In this document: positions 53,111 to 60,915 of the stretch, one piece after another
Position numbering within the stretch: the stretch's first letter is position 1
How the letters are laid out: each line of letters begins with the position of its first letter
Assembly (NCBI RefSeq): GCF_009901525.1
Contig: NZ_CP019288.1
Location: 1,827,501 to 1,891,500 of the forward strand
Reading direction: 5' to 3'
DNA: 64,000 nt
DNA from: Kordia antarctica
GTDB taxonomy: Bacteria; Bacteroidota; Bacteroidia; Flavobacteriales; Flavobacteriaceae
Notes under the pieces: model-generated
Told to the model about the DNA's origin: nothing
What the model saw: only the letters and a program-made list of their open reading frames with translations
Database searches by the model: none
Translations under genes and position numbers: made by a program

Positions 53111-53662
53111 TTATTGTCCAACAACTACTTTAGGGTATCGGATGATTTTATCTCCTAGCGTATATCCTTTTTCAAGTACATCAATAATTTTGCCTTTCAT
53201 ATCATCTGATAGCGCAGGAATTTGCGTTACCGCTTCGTGATCTTCTGCATCAAATGTATCGCCAGCTTTTACTTCAACTTCTCCTAAGCCTTTGCTTTTT
53301 AAAGTTTCTTTTAGCTTATTGCTAATCAGTAATACTCCTTTTTTGAGTTCTTCTTCATCTGTTTTAGAAATTTCTACCAAAGCTCTATCTAAATCATCTA
53401 AGACTGGCAACATGGCAACTAAAATGTCTTTCCCTGCTGTTCTAAATAACTCTATACGTTCTTTGCTTGTTCTCTTTTTATAGTTTTCAAACTCAGCAAA
53501 TAGACGTAAAAATTTGTCTTTTTCTTTTGATAGTTCTTCTTGTAGTTTTGCTTCCGCAGAAACGACTTCTGCTGTATTTTCGCTTGTTTCAGCCGTAGCT
53601 GTTGCTTCATTTGCAACTTCTGGCTGTTCTTGTTCTACTTTAGTATCGTTTTTTTTGCTCAT
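53111..53662 (-). CDS. grpE: GrpE nucleotide-exchange factor
   Basis: About 183 residues from ATG 53662; an upstream in-frame start would add 19 poor residues. An acidic, unstructured N-terminus (about 1-45) is followed by a long helix (ELSKEKDKFLRLFAEFENYKKR, split at FLRL) and the family's beta-domain (ITQIPALSDDMKGKI, GYTLGDKIIRYPKVVVG). It releases ADP from DnaK. It lies 64 bp upstream of dnaJ. Confidence 0.95.
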   Translation of the reverse strand: MSKKNDTKVEQEQPEVANEATATAETSENTAEVVSAEAKLQEELSKEKDKFLRLFAEFENYKKRTSKERIELFRTAGKDILVAMLPVLDDLDRALVEISKTDEEELKKGVLLISNKLKETLKSKGLGEVEVKAGDTFDAEDHEAVTQIPALSDDMKGKIIDVLEKGYTLGDKIIRYPKVVVGQ

Positions 53663-53791
53663 GATATATGTCCAAAAAATTTTTATTATTTTGTTTTTAG
53701 TTTGCAAAAGTACTGCCATTTATGGAAAAATGTCAAAATGTCATCAAAAATATTTTTTAACATTTCACAGCTAAAATTTCTTCACTTTCAG

Positions 53792-53799
53792 TAATTTTG
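53792..53799 (+). promoter_or_regulatory. Candidate -7 element of the YceI gene
   Basis: TAATTTTG matches TAnnTTTG, 35 bp before the ATG of the YceI-like gene. No clear -33 TTG is seen. Confidence 0.4.
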
Positions 53800-53833
53800 T
53801 TATTCAATTTTTTTAAAATTAAAAACAATACCT

Positions 53834-54496
53834 ATGAGAATAAAATTTTTAAGCATTTTTGCTTTAACTACACTGACACTATTTGCCGTTTCATGTAGCG
53901 GAGAAAAGAAAAACGAAACTGACGCTGAAACTGCAAAAACTGAGAAAACGATTAGCGAAGAAGCTGTAAAGTACAAAGTTGATACTGCGAATACGACAGT
54001 TACTTGGAAAGGTTCAAAAGCTATCGGCGGAAGCCATAACGGAACAATGAATGTTACTTCGGGAGCGTTTGCTGTAAAAGACGGAAAATTAGAAAGCGGA
54101 AACTTTATTATTGATGTTGCTTCTTTGAAAGTAGTAGATATTCCTGCGGAAGATGAAGGAAACGCTAAATTAAAAGGTCATTTATTAAGTAAAGACTTTT
54201 TTGATGCAGAAAAACATGGAAGTGCTGCTTTTTCTATTACAGCTGTAAAAGAAGAAAATGGAAAAACAATGATTGAAGGAAACTTAACATTGAAAGATGT
54301 GAAGAAAAATATTTCTTTTCCTGCAACAGTTACCGTAAATGGTAATAAAGCAATGATTGTAAGCGAAGTTTTTACAATTGACAGAACTGATTTTGGAATG
54401 CAATACGGTTCTTCATCACTTGCGGATACTATTAAAGATAAAGCAATTAGTGATGACGTTGAGTTATCTGTAAAACTTGTTGCTACAAAGCAGTAA
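53834..54496 (+). CDS. YceI-family lipoprotein
   Basis: A 220-residue lipoprotein with lipobox AVSC (Cys21) and a short acidic linker, then a YceI domain (about 45-218): an extended lipocalin-like barrel that binds isoprenoid chains in known members. Characteristic blocks are VTWKGSKAIGGSHNGTM (about 55-71), HLLSKDFFDAEKHGSAAF (about 116-133) and DFGMQYGSS (about 191-199). Monocistronic, with its own terminator. Confidence 0.9.
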   Translation: MRIKFLSIFALTTLTLFAVSCSGEKKNETDAETAKTEKTISEEAVKYKVDTANTTVTWKGSKAIGGSHNGTMNVTSGAFAVKDGKLESGNFIIDVASLKVVDIPAEDEGNAKLKGHLLSKDFFDAEKHGSAAFSITAVKEENGKTMIEGNLTLKDVKKNISFPATVTVNGNKAMIVSEVFTIDRTDFGMQYGSSSLADTIKDKAISDDVELSVKLVATKQ

Positions 54497-54521
54497 TTTT
54501 TATGAACATATAATGTTTGAG

Positions 54522-54553
54522 ATAAACCGACTTCGTGTCGGTTTATTTTTTTT
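54522..54553 (+). terminator. Rho-independent terminator after the YceI gene
   Basis: ATAAACCGAC (54522-54531) pairs with GTCGGTTTAT (54537-54546) around a 5-nt loop containing TTCG, with a T run to 54553. Confidence 0.9.
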
Positions 54554-54700
54554 GTGAAGTTTTGGTAATTGTAAGTAGAATGGTTTTGATTCGATCAAGA
54601 ATAATCAGCTCAAAGTATTTACATTCAGAGTATTATTTTCATGAATTATGTGAAGCTGAATCAAGTTCAGCTTGACGAAAGTTATAGCTTTCAGACAGTT

Positions 54701-55612
54701 TTACTTTTCAAATACATCTTCCAATGCTGGCGTTAATTCCTTGAATTTGAATTCGAAACCTGTTTTTTCTATTTTTTCTGAGCTTACTTTTTGACTTGAG
54801 AATAGCAATGTGCTCATTTCGCCCAAAATCAATTTCATCATAAATTTAGGAATGTTTGGCAAAAAGAATGGTTTTTTTAATACAGAAGCAATTTCTTTTG
54901 TCAGTAATTTATTTGTCGTCGGATTTGGTGCAACTCCATTATATGTTCCTATAATTTTGTTTGTAAGTGCGTGAAGATACATGCGCGCAATGTCATCAAT
55001 ATGAATCCACGATTGCCATTGTTTTCCAGAACCTATTGCCGCTCCAACTCCATATTTTACAGGTTTAGACATTTCTACTAATGCGCCGCCGTTTGCAGAA
55101 AATACCAATCCAGTTCTTAGAATGGTGACCGAAATTTCTAACGATTTGAATTGATTTGCGTGTAATTCCCATTGTTTTACGACAGTTCCTAAGAAGTCGG
55201 TTGCTTCTTTTTCAGTTTCTTCTGTATAATATTCAGTTAGTGAACTTGGATAAATTGCGATTCCAGAAGCAGAAATAAAGTGTTTTACTGTATGATTTTC
55301 CATGTTGCGAATCGCTTTGAATAATACGTTTGCCGTATCTATGCGACTGTTCATGATTTCTTCTTTGTATGCTTCTGTCCAAGATTTGGCAATGTTTGCA
55401 CCAGAAAGGTTTATAATTGCTTCAACACCTTCAAAACATGCTGTGTCAATTTCGCCTTGAGCGGGATTCCAATAGAAACCCTTTTTATTTTCAGCGTGTT
55501 CTATTTTACTTTTACGCGTTGTCAGGTAATGAATTTGATGATTTTCCTGAATACATAATTTGGTTAAAGCAGAACCAATTAATCCAGTTGCGCCGCAGAT
55601 AAGTATTTTCAT
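54701..55612 (-). CDS. TIGR01777-family epimerase
   Basis: About 303 residues from ATG 55612, chosen because the Rossmann motif begins at once (KILICGATGLIGSALTKLC, GxxGxxG at about 7-12); an upstream in-frame ATG at 55693 adds 27 aromatic-rich residues. The family signature blocks INLSGANIAK (about 68-77), GTGLVFS-like RTGLVFSANGG (about 163-173) and the C-terminal DUF1731-like region (about 245-295) are present. Substrate unknown. It follows the MnmD gene. Confidence 0.85.
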   Translation of the reverse strand: MKILICGATGLIGSALTKLCIQENHQIHYLTTRKSKIEHAENKKGFYWNPAQGEIDTACFEGVEAIINLSGANIAKSWTEAYKEEIMNSRIDTANVLFKAIRNMENHTVKHFISASGIAIYPSSLTEYYTEETEKEATDFLGTVVKQWELHANQFKSLEISVTILRTGLVFSANGGALVEMSKPVKYGVGAAIGSGKQWQSWIHIDDIARMYLHALTNKIIGTYNGVAPNPTTNKLLTKEIASVLKKPFFLPNIPKFMMKLILGEMSTLLFSSQKVSSEKIEKTGFEFKFKELTPALEDVFEK

Positions 55613-55696
55613 GGGAGTTTTTTCTTTTTCAATGTAAAAATACGTTAAAAAGAATAAATTAGAAAAGTAATATTCCTTTACATCGTTTGGCAATAA

Positions 55697-56371
55697 TTAA
55701 TTTTTTGTAGCACGAAGCATTTCTCGTTTTCCTGGTGGGCCTGGCAATCGTTCTACTGCGAAACCAACTTCTTGCATAGCTCTTCGCACACTTCCTTTGG
55801 CTGCATACGTTACTAAAATACTTTTGTTTTGTAATGCATCATACATTTTTTGAAAGATGGAAACTGTCCATAATTCTGGTTGTACGCGCGCGCCAAATGC
55901 ATCAAAATAGATGAGATTGAATTTCGCTTGATCTGTAATTTCATGAAAGAGTTGCTGGCGTTTGGTCAATTTGAAGTTTTCAGAAAGTATGATTTCTTGT
56001 TCCCAATCGCACACATGCATTTTATCAAAAATAACCACTTCATTTTCAGCTTTTAATTCACTGACATAGTTGAGTTGCGCAATTTCTTCTGACGAAATAG
56101 GATACGCCTCTACGCCATGATAGTTACAGTTGAAGTTGTGCTTTTTCGTTTCTAAATACGTCATAAAAGCATTCAATCCTGTACCAAATCCTATTTCGAG
56201 AATATGAATTTGGTCAGGATTGTATGTATTTTGCAAATGCTGTAAGCCCGTTTTTATGTAAACATGTGCAGCTTCTTGTATGGCACCATGTGTAGAATGG
56301 TAGTGTTCGTCCCATTCTTCCAGATGAATTGTGGTAGATCCATCTTCCGTGGTGATTATGTTTCGTTTCAA
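55697..56371 (-). CDS. mnmD: tRNA (mnm5s2U34) methyltransferase MnmD
   Basis: A 224-residue SAM-dependent methyltransferase completing 5-methylaminomethyl-2-thiouridine at the tRNA wobble base. The SAM-binding motif is ILEIGFGTGLNAF (about 55-67), the post-I region holds GVEAYP and the acidic motif FNLIYFDAFGARVQPELW (about 149-166) is typical of the DUF752 domain. The C-terminal GPPGKREMLRATK is conserved in the family. It stands alone, not fused to the MnmC oxidase domain. The epimerase gene follows. Confidence 0.9.
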   Translation of the reverse strand: MKRNIITTEDGSTTIHLEEWDEHYHSTHGAIQEAAHVYIKTGLQHLQNTYNPDQIHILEIGFGTGLNAFMTYLETKKHNFNCNYHGVEAYPISSEEIAQLNYVSELKAENEVVIFDKMHVCDWEQEIILSENFKLTKRQQLFHEITDQAKFNLIYFDAFGARVQPELWTVSIFQKMYDALQNKSILVTYAAKGSVRRAMQEVGFAVERLPGPPGKREMLRATKN

Positions 56372-56482
56372 CTGTATACTATTTCTACATTAAAATAACG
56401 CGAGTTCATCATAAGTCTACTCAAATAAAATTTTTAATACATTTTCAAAATAAGTGCTAAGCATCTAATTTTCATATTTTTA

Positions 56483-56595
56483 TTTTCGTTTTCTTTGTTC
56501 GCACAAAGAATACTGAATCAAGTTCAGCACAGGCGTCAACAAAAGAAAGTGCGCTTTTCCAGAGGTATTTTTAGTTTTTCCTTCAGGGAAAAGAC
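56483..56595 (+). repeat. Dispersed repeat, copy 1
   Basis: Shares with 58545-58640 the blocks TTCTTTGTTCGCACAAAG, AAAAGAAAGTGCG and TTTTCCAGAGGT followed by TTTTTAGTTTTT. This copy has an insertion containing CTGAATCAAGTTCAG, a short element also found near 54654. It lies in the 269-bp gap between mnmD and the DUF4920 gene, which holds no gene. Confidence 0.55.
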
Positions 56596-56640
56596 AAAAC
56601 ATACTCCTAACTTTTATATCGAACTGACGTTAAAATAGTA

Positions 56641-57153
56641 TTATTTTTTCAGTAAAACACCATCCGCAATAAACGAAAGTGTCTTTTTCGATTCTGTTAT
56701 TTTAGCAATTTCTTCTTCAGAATTTCCTGCATCTTCCGCGTAATGCTTCAATTCGTCCACAGATGTTTCTTGTACAAATGCTTTTCCATCAACAATAACT
56801 TCACCTGTCGCGTCAAGCGGCATAAAAAATCCGTAGTCTTTAAATTTTACCATAACTTCTTTTTCATCGCCTGCATCTAAACGCATCCAACATCCTTTGC
56901 TAGCACAAACAGAGTTAATGTTTGCCATAAATTTTACAGCTAGCGTATCTCCAACTTTTAGATTGTCATATTTTTTACTGATTTCTGCGATTGATAATGC
57001 TTTGTCAGCTTCAATTTTTTCTCCAAAAGATGCATATGCCATTTCAGTAGCGTTTACTTCTTTCGTTTCTTGCGCAGTTTTTTCGTTGTTTTTTGCGTCT
57101 TCACATCCTATAAATGCTATTAAGGCAACTCCTAAAATTAATATTTTCTTCAT
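56641..57153 (-). CDS. DUF4920 lipoprotein
   Basis: A 170-residue lipoprotein with lipobox FIGC (Cys17) and a DUF4920 domain (about 40-168). A conserved pair of cysteines (NSVCASKGCWMRL, about 82-94) and MVKFKDYGFFMPLDATGE (about 100-117) may form a metal or redox site; the family's function is unknown. It is divergent from ilvE. Confidence 0.8.
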   Translation of the reverse strand: MKKILILGVALIAFIGCEDAKNNEKTAQETKEVNATEMAYASFGEKIEADKALSIAEISKKYDNLKVGDTLAVKFMANINSVCASKGCWMRLDAGDEKEVMVKFKDYGFFMPLDATGEVIVDGKAFVQETSVDELKHYAEDAGNSEEEIAKITESKKTLSFIADGVLLKK

Positions 57154-57258
57154 TTCTGTTTGATATTTCTTATGATTACGACTATTTTGTTACGAATACT
57201 TGGTTTTAAAAACCATAATTTGTTCAGAACTAAGATTTTTTTAAAGTTAATTATTACG

Positions 57259-57266
57259 TAACTTTG
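57259..57266 (+). promoter_or_regulatory. Candidate -7 element of ilvE
   Basis: TAACTTTG is a perfect TAnnTTTG, 19 bp before the ATG of the aminotransferase. No -33 TTG is evident. Confidence 0.45.
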
Positions 57267-57285
57267 CACAAAATTAAGAATTTAT

Positions 57286-58353
57286 ATGATGAGTGACCAT
57301 TCTATTGATATAAAAATTTCCAAAGCTTCGAAAAGCAAGATTGAAAGTGTAGATTTTAACAATTTAGATTTTGGGAAAGTTTTCACGGATCACATGTTTG
57401 TATGTGATTATAAAAATGGAGCTTGGCAGACGCCAGAAATTACGCCTTATCAGCCACTTACAATTGCACCTTCTGCACGTGTGTTTCATTATGGACAAGC
57501 TGTTTTTGAAGGAATGAAAGCTTTTAAGGATGAGCAAGATCAGATTTGGATGTTTCGTCCAGAAGATAATCATGATCGTATTAATAAGTCATCAGTTCGT
57601 ATGGCGATTCCTGAGTTTCCAAAAGATGTTTTCTTTGAAGGATTGACACAGTTATTGCATTTGGAGAAAGATTGGATTCAAAAAGGAAAAGGAAATTCAT
57701 TATATATTAGACCTTTTGTGATTGCAACAGAGGAAGCGATTTCTGCTTCTCCTGCAAACACCTATAAGTTTATGATTATTTGTTCGCCAGCGCAATCGTA
57801 TTACGCAGGTGAAGTACGTGTATTGTTTGCAGAAGAATTTAGTAGAGCTGCCGATGGCGGTGTTGGTTTTGCAAAAGCTGCTGGAAATTATGGTGCACAA
57901 TTTTACCCAACAAGTTTAGCGAACAAAAAAGGATATCAGCAGATTATTTGGACAGACGCAAGTACGCATGAGTATTTGGAAGAAGCTGGAACGATGAATA
58001 TTTTCTTTAGAGTTGGCGATACACTTTTAACGACTCCTACAAGTGATCGAATTTTGGATGGAATTACGCGTAAGAGTTTGATTCAGTTGGCTGAAGACAC
58101 TAATATTGATGTAGAAATTCGTCAAATATCTGTAGCTGAAATTAAAGAAGCGGCTCGAAAAGGTGAATTGAAAGAGATTTTTGGTGCAGGAACAGCGGCG
58201 GTTATTAATCCGATTTCTGGTTTTGAACATGCAGGAGAAAAATTTGAGTTGCCAAAACTTGACGATTCGTATGCGACTTTCTTTAAAGAGAAATTATTGA
58301 ATATTCAATATAATATTTCTGAAGATCCACATGGTTGGAGATTTAGAGTTTAG
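57286..58353 (+). CDS. ilvE: Branched-chain amino acid aminotransferase
   Basis: A 355-residue PLP enzyme of class IV that makes leucine, isoleucine and valine from their 2-oxo acids with glutamate. Family features are FHYGQAVFEGMKAF (about 66-79), IRPFVIAT (about 140-147), the PLP lysine in FAKAAGNYGAQ (Lys at about 196), EYLEEAGTMNIFF (about 228-240) and GITRKSLIQLA (about 258-268). ATG at 57286 or 57289. A terminator follows. Confidence 0.95.
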   Translation: MMSDHSIDIKISKASKSKIESVDFNNLDFGKVFTDHMFVCDYKNGAWQTPEITPYQPLTIAPSARVFHYGQAVFEGMKAFKDEQDQIWMFRPEDNHDRINKSSVRMAIPEFPKDVFFEGLTQLLHLEKDWIQKGKGNSLYIRPFVIATEEAISASPANTYKFMIICSPAQSYYAGEVRVLFAEEFSRAADGGVGFAKAAGNYGAQFYPTSLANKKGYQQIIWTDASTHEYLEEAGTMNIFFRVGDTLLTTPTSDRILDGITRKSLIQLAEDTNIDVEIRQISVAEIKEAARKGELKEIFGAGTAAVINPISGFEHAGEKFELPKLDDSYATFFKEKLLNIQYNISEDPHGWRFRV

Positions 58354-58396
58354 TTGTTGATTATTAGTTGCTCGTTGTTAGCAATAATATATATTT

Positions 58397-58428
58397 AAAA
58401 AGTGACTCAATAAGAGTCACTTTTTTTT
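58397..58428 (+). terminator. Rho-independent terminator after ilvE
   Basis: AAAAAGTGACTC (58397-58408) pairs with GAGTCACTTTTT (from 58414), a 5-nt loop and a run of eight T, 44 bp after the ilvE stop. Confidence 0.9.
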
Positions 58429-58544
58429 GCGTTATGCTGAATCGAATTCTGGGTTTATCGAAGTACAGCATCTCATTATCTACTTCCAAAGTAATTTCTC
58501 TAAAACTTCAAGCGCATTTTGAGTTAAAATCTACATTTTTTGTT

Positions 58545-58640
58545 TTTCATTTTCTTTCTCTTTGTTCGCACAAAGAAAAGAAACAAAAGAAAGTGCGTTT
58601 TTCCAGAGGTGTTTTTAGTTTTTTCTCTGAAAAACTAAAA
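58545..58640 (+). repeat. Dispersed repeat, copy 2
   Basis: Second copy of the element at 56483-56595 (CTTTGTTCGCACAAAG, AAAAGAAAGTGCG, TTTTCCAGAGGTG). An open frame through it (58368-58658) looks like repeat translation, not a gene. The rest of the 461-bp gap between the ilvE terminator and the pyrophosphatase holds nothing I recognise. Confidence 0.55.
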
Positions 58641-58814
58641 CCGCATTCATTTTTCTAAATTTTTTCCAAGGCTTCAAAAATTCTTAACGAAAAATGTCTG
58701 CTACACTGCGGAAAAAGAAAACGTCACGTATTATTCTTATTCCAATATCGACATCAGTTCACATTATTTAACCACAGTAAACTATTAAACTTATAAACGC
58801 ATAAACTCAATATC

Positions 58815-59204
58815 CTATTTACCCGCTAAGATTGCGCCAATGTTTGGTTTGAAATAGCTTGGTCCTTTGAGGACTTTTCCATCTTCACGGTAGATTGGTT
58901 TTCCGTCTGCGCCGAGTTTGCTCATGTTGCTACGTTGAATTTCTTCGAAAACTTCTTCTATTTTTTCTTGCATTCCGTGTTCTATGATGGTTCCGCATAG
59001 AATGTATAGCATATCGCCTAAAGCGTCTGCAACTTCAATTAAGTCATTGTTTTGCGCGGCTTCTAGGTATTCTTCATTTTCTTCTTTCATTAAGTTAAAA
59101 CGAAGCATATTTTTGGCTTCTCCTAAATTGGCAGTTGGTGTGTTTTTAATTCCTAAACCAAATGCTGAATGAAATTCTGTTACGGCTTCTATTCTTCTTT
59201 TCAA
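58815..59204 (-). CDS. MazG-like nucleotide pyrophosphohydrolase
   Basis: A 129-residue all-alpha NTP pyrophosphatase of the MazG/HisE-like superfamily. The metal-binding motif EENEEYLEAA (about 41-50) followed by EVADALGDMLYI (about 57-68) gives the ExxE...ExxD pattern. A C-terminal part (GPSYFKPNIGAIL) is shared by small stand-alone members. It probably hydrolyses non-canonical nucleoside triphosphates. Monocistronic. Confidence 0.85.
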   Translation of the reverse strand: MKRRIEAVTEFHSAFGLGIKNTPTANLGEAKNMLRFNLMKEENEEYLEAAQNNDLIEVADALGDMLYILCGTIIEHGMQEKIEEVFEEIQRSNMSKLGADGKPIYREDGKVLKGPSYFKPNIGAILAGK

Positions 59205-59333
59205 ATCATATGTGTTTTAAATATTTTTATAATCAATTTTCAGAATTGAAATATACTTGAATATTCACACGATTTTTTACTACTAGTCATTTTATTTTGA
59301 AACTTTTATTAACAACGTTTGGGGTTTAATTCG

Positions 59334-59341
59334 TAATTTTG
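59334..59341 (+). promoter_or_regulatory. Candidate -7 element of the small membrane protein
   Basis: TAATTTTG matches TAnnTTTG and lies 19 bp before the ATG at 59360, the same spacing as the ilvE -7 element. Confidence 0.4.
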
Positions 59342-59359
59342 CTCAAAACACAACATACT

Positions 59360-59548
59360 ATGTTTAGTACTGGACAATTGATTTTTGCAGCATTTTTTGT
59401 AATCGTTTTTACAGTGGTTATGATATACGCATACCGAAAAGATTTACAGTTACACAAACGCTATTACAAAGGAAGTTTGCGTGTTTTAGCTGTTTTTATA
59501 CTCTTCATTATCACAATTGTAGTGATTAAGAAATTTATTGTTTCTTAA
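59360..59548 (+). CDS. Small two-helix membrane protein
   Basis: A 62-residue protein with membrane helices at about 6-25 (LIFAAFFVIVFTVVMIYAY) and 42-60 (VLAVFILFIITIVVIKKF), joined by a basic loop (RKDLQLHKRYYKGS) likely to be cytoplasmic. ATG 59360 is preferred to a TTG at 59339, which lies within the predicted promoter. Function unknown. It is probably transcribed alone. Confidence 0.65.
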   Translation: MFSTGQLIFAAFFVIVFTVVMIYAYRKDLQLHKRYYKGSLRVLAVFILFIITIVVIKKFIVS

Positions 59549-59712
59549 TTTTTCTTCCTTTTCTATTTCATATTTTTTCGTACATTGTAGGAATAACTAA
59601 CAAACCATTACCATAATATAGATACTTTTATTACGATTTTCACGTGATAGGATTCCCAAGTCGTTAAGATTTATAGTTTGGATAGCATATAGTTTGTTTG
59701 TAACCCTAACAT

Positions 59713-60327
59713 ATGATTACAGTCGCTATTGCAGAAGATCATCAAGCATTGATTGATGGTATTAAATCGTATTTGGAATACGAAGAAGATATTAGTATTA
59801 TAGGACACGCTAATGACGGCGAAGGATTGCTTAAGATTGTCCGACTGAAACAACCAAAAGTCGTGGTTTGCGATATCCGAATGCCAAAAATGGACGGAAT
59901 TGTCGCTACTACACATATCAAAAAAGAATTTCCACATATTAAAGTTTTAGCATTTACAATGTATGACCAAGCAGAAGCGATTCGGCAAATGTTGGACGCT
60001 GGCGCAACAGGTTATATTTTGAAGAATTCGCCTTTGAAAATCGTCTTGGAAGCCATTCGCGCATTGGCGGATAATAAAACGTATTATGATGCCAAGTTGA
60101 ATATTGAGCAGGTTTCTAAGAATAGTTCCAAGTCTATTTTATCACGCCGTGAAAAAGAAATTCTGGCATTGATTGCCCAACGAAATACCTCTCAACAGAT
60201 TGCAGATTTACTTTTTATTTCCAAATCTACTATTGATACACACCGTAAAAACATGATTCAAAAACTGAATTTAAAAGGCGCAAATGAGTTATTGGGCTAT
60301 GCTATTGATCGGAAGTATGTTTTTTAG
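59713..60327 (+). CDS. NarL/LuxR-family response regulator
   Basis: A 204-residue regulator. The receiver (about 1-118) has its phosphoacceptor Asp in VVCDIRMPKMDG (about 55), the Thr in LAFTMYDQ and Lys in ILKNSP. The C-terminal LuxR-type helix-turn-helix (about 138-200) reads LSRREKEILALIAQ then STIDTHRKNMIQKL. The partner is most likely the sensor kinase at 60916, two genes downstream. Confidence 0.9.
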   Translation: MITVAIAEDHQALIDGIKSYLEYEEDISIIGHANDGEGLLKIVRLKQPKVVVCDIRMPKMDGIVATTHIKKEFPHIKVLAFTMYDQAEAIRQMLDAGATGYILKNSPLKIVLEAIRALADNKTYYDAKLNIEQVSKNSSKSILSRREKEILALIAQRNTSQQIADLLFISKSTIDTHRKNMIQKLNLKGANELLGYAIDRKYVF

Positions 60328-60429
60328 GGTTTGAATTGGAAATTTTAAAAACCCCTATTGTTGGGTATAAGTATATGCTAGCGGCATTAGTATTTTTGAA
60401 AATGCAATAACTAATTAAATTAATAAATT

Positions 60430-60915
60430 ATGTATGAAAAACTCAGAGTTAAATTAGACCTTTTTGATAATCAAAATTATCAACTAATTCACAAGGAAAC
60501 ATTTATTGGCGAAAGCAATGGGGATAAAAGGATTGTAGATTTATCATTATGGATAAAAATAAGATACAATGTTAAGAAAGAAAAAATAAAAAGAGCTAAG
60601 TTTCTTGTTAGAAAAGATTTAGAACTTGACGAAACAATGTCTCAAACAAATATATTTGATTTGAATATAAAAGAAGTGAAGTACAATGAAGGTAGTTCAG
60701 ATGATGATGACCATCAATTTATAACAGAAATAGTTATCAATGACCCGAATGGAAGCGAAACATGTAAGCTTCCAATTAGTGAAATAAGAAAGATGGATGA
60801 TGTTTTTAGTTTAGACTTACTTGATAGTAAAATAGTTAACAATTCAAGTATTCGAACAGTAGAAAAACTAGTATCTGCCTATGGAAACCATGTATGTAAA
60901 GCCGTTGCAATATAA
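60430..60915 (+). CDS. Hypothetical protein between regulator and kinase
   Basis: A 161-residue soluble protein with no signal peptide or membrane helix. It is rich in Lys, Asp and Ile, with strand-like pattern and an acidic cluster (EGSSDDDDHQF, about 78-88). No family recognised. The kinase ATG follows its stop with no gap, so the two are translationally coupled. It may be a cytoplasmic accessory factor of the two-component system. Confidence 0.55.
   Translation: MYEKLRVKLDLFDNQNYQLIHKETFIGESNGDKRIVDLSLWIKIRYNVKKEKIKRAKFLVRKDLELDETMSQTNIFDLNIKEVKYNEGSSDDDDHQFITEIVINDPNGSETCKLPISEIRKMDDVFSLDLLDSKIVNNSSIRTVEKLVSAYGNHVCKAVAI

Noticed and set aside
58368-58658. 96-residue open frame after ilvE
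   Set aside because: It spans the ilvE terminator and a dispersed repeat. The product looks like translated repeat sequence with no domain.
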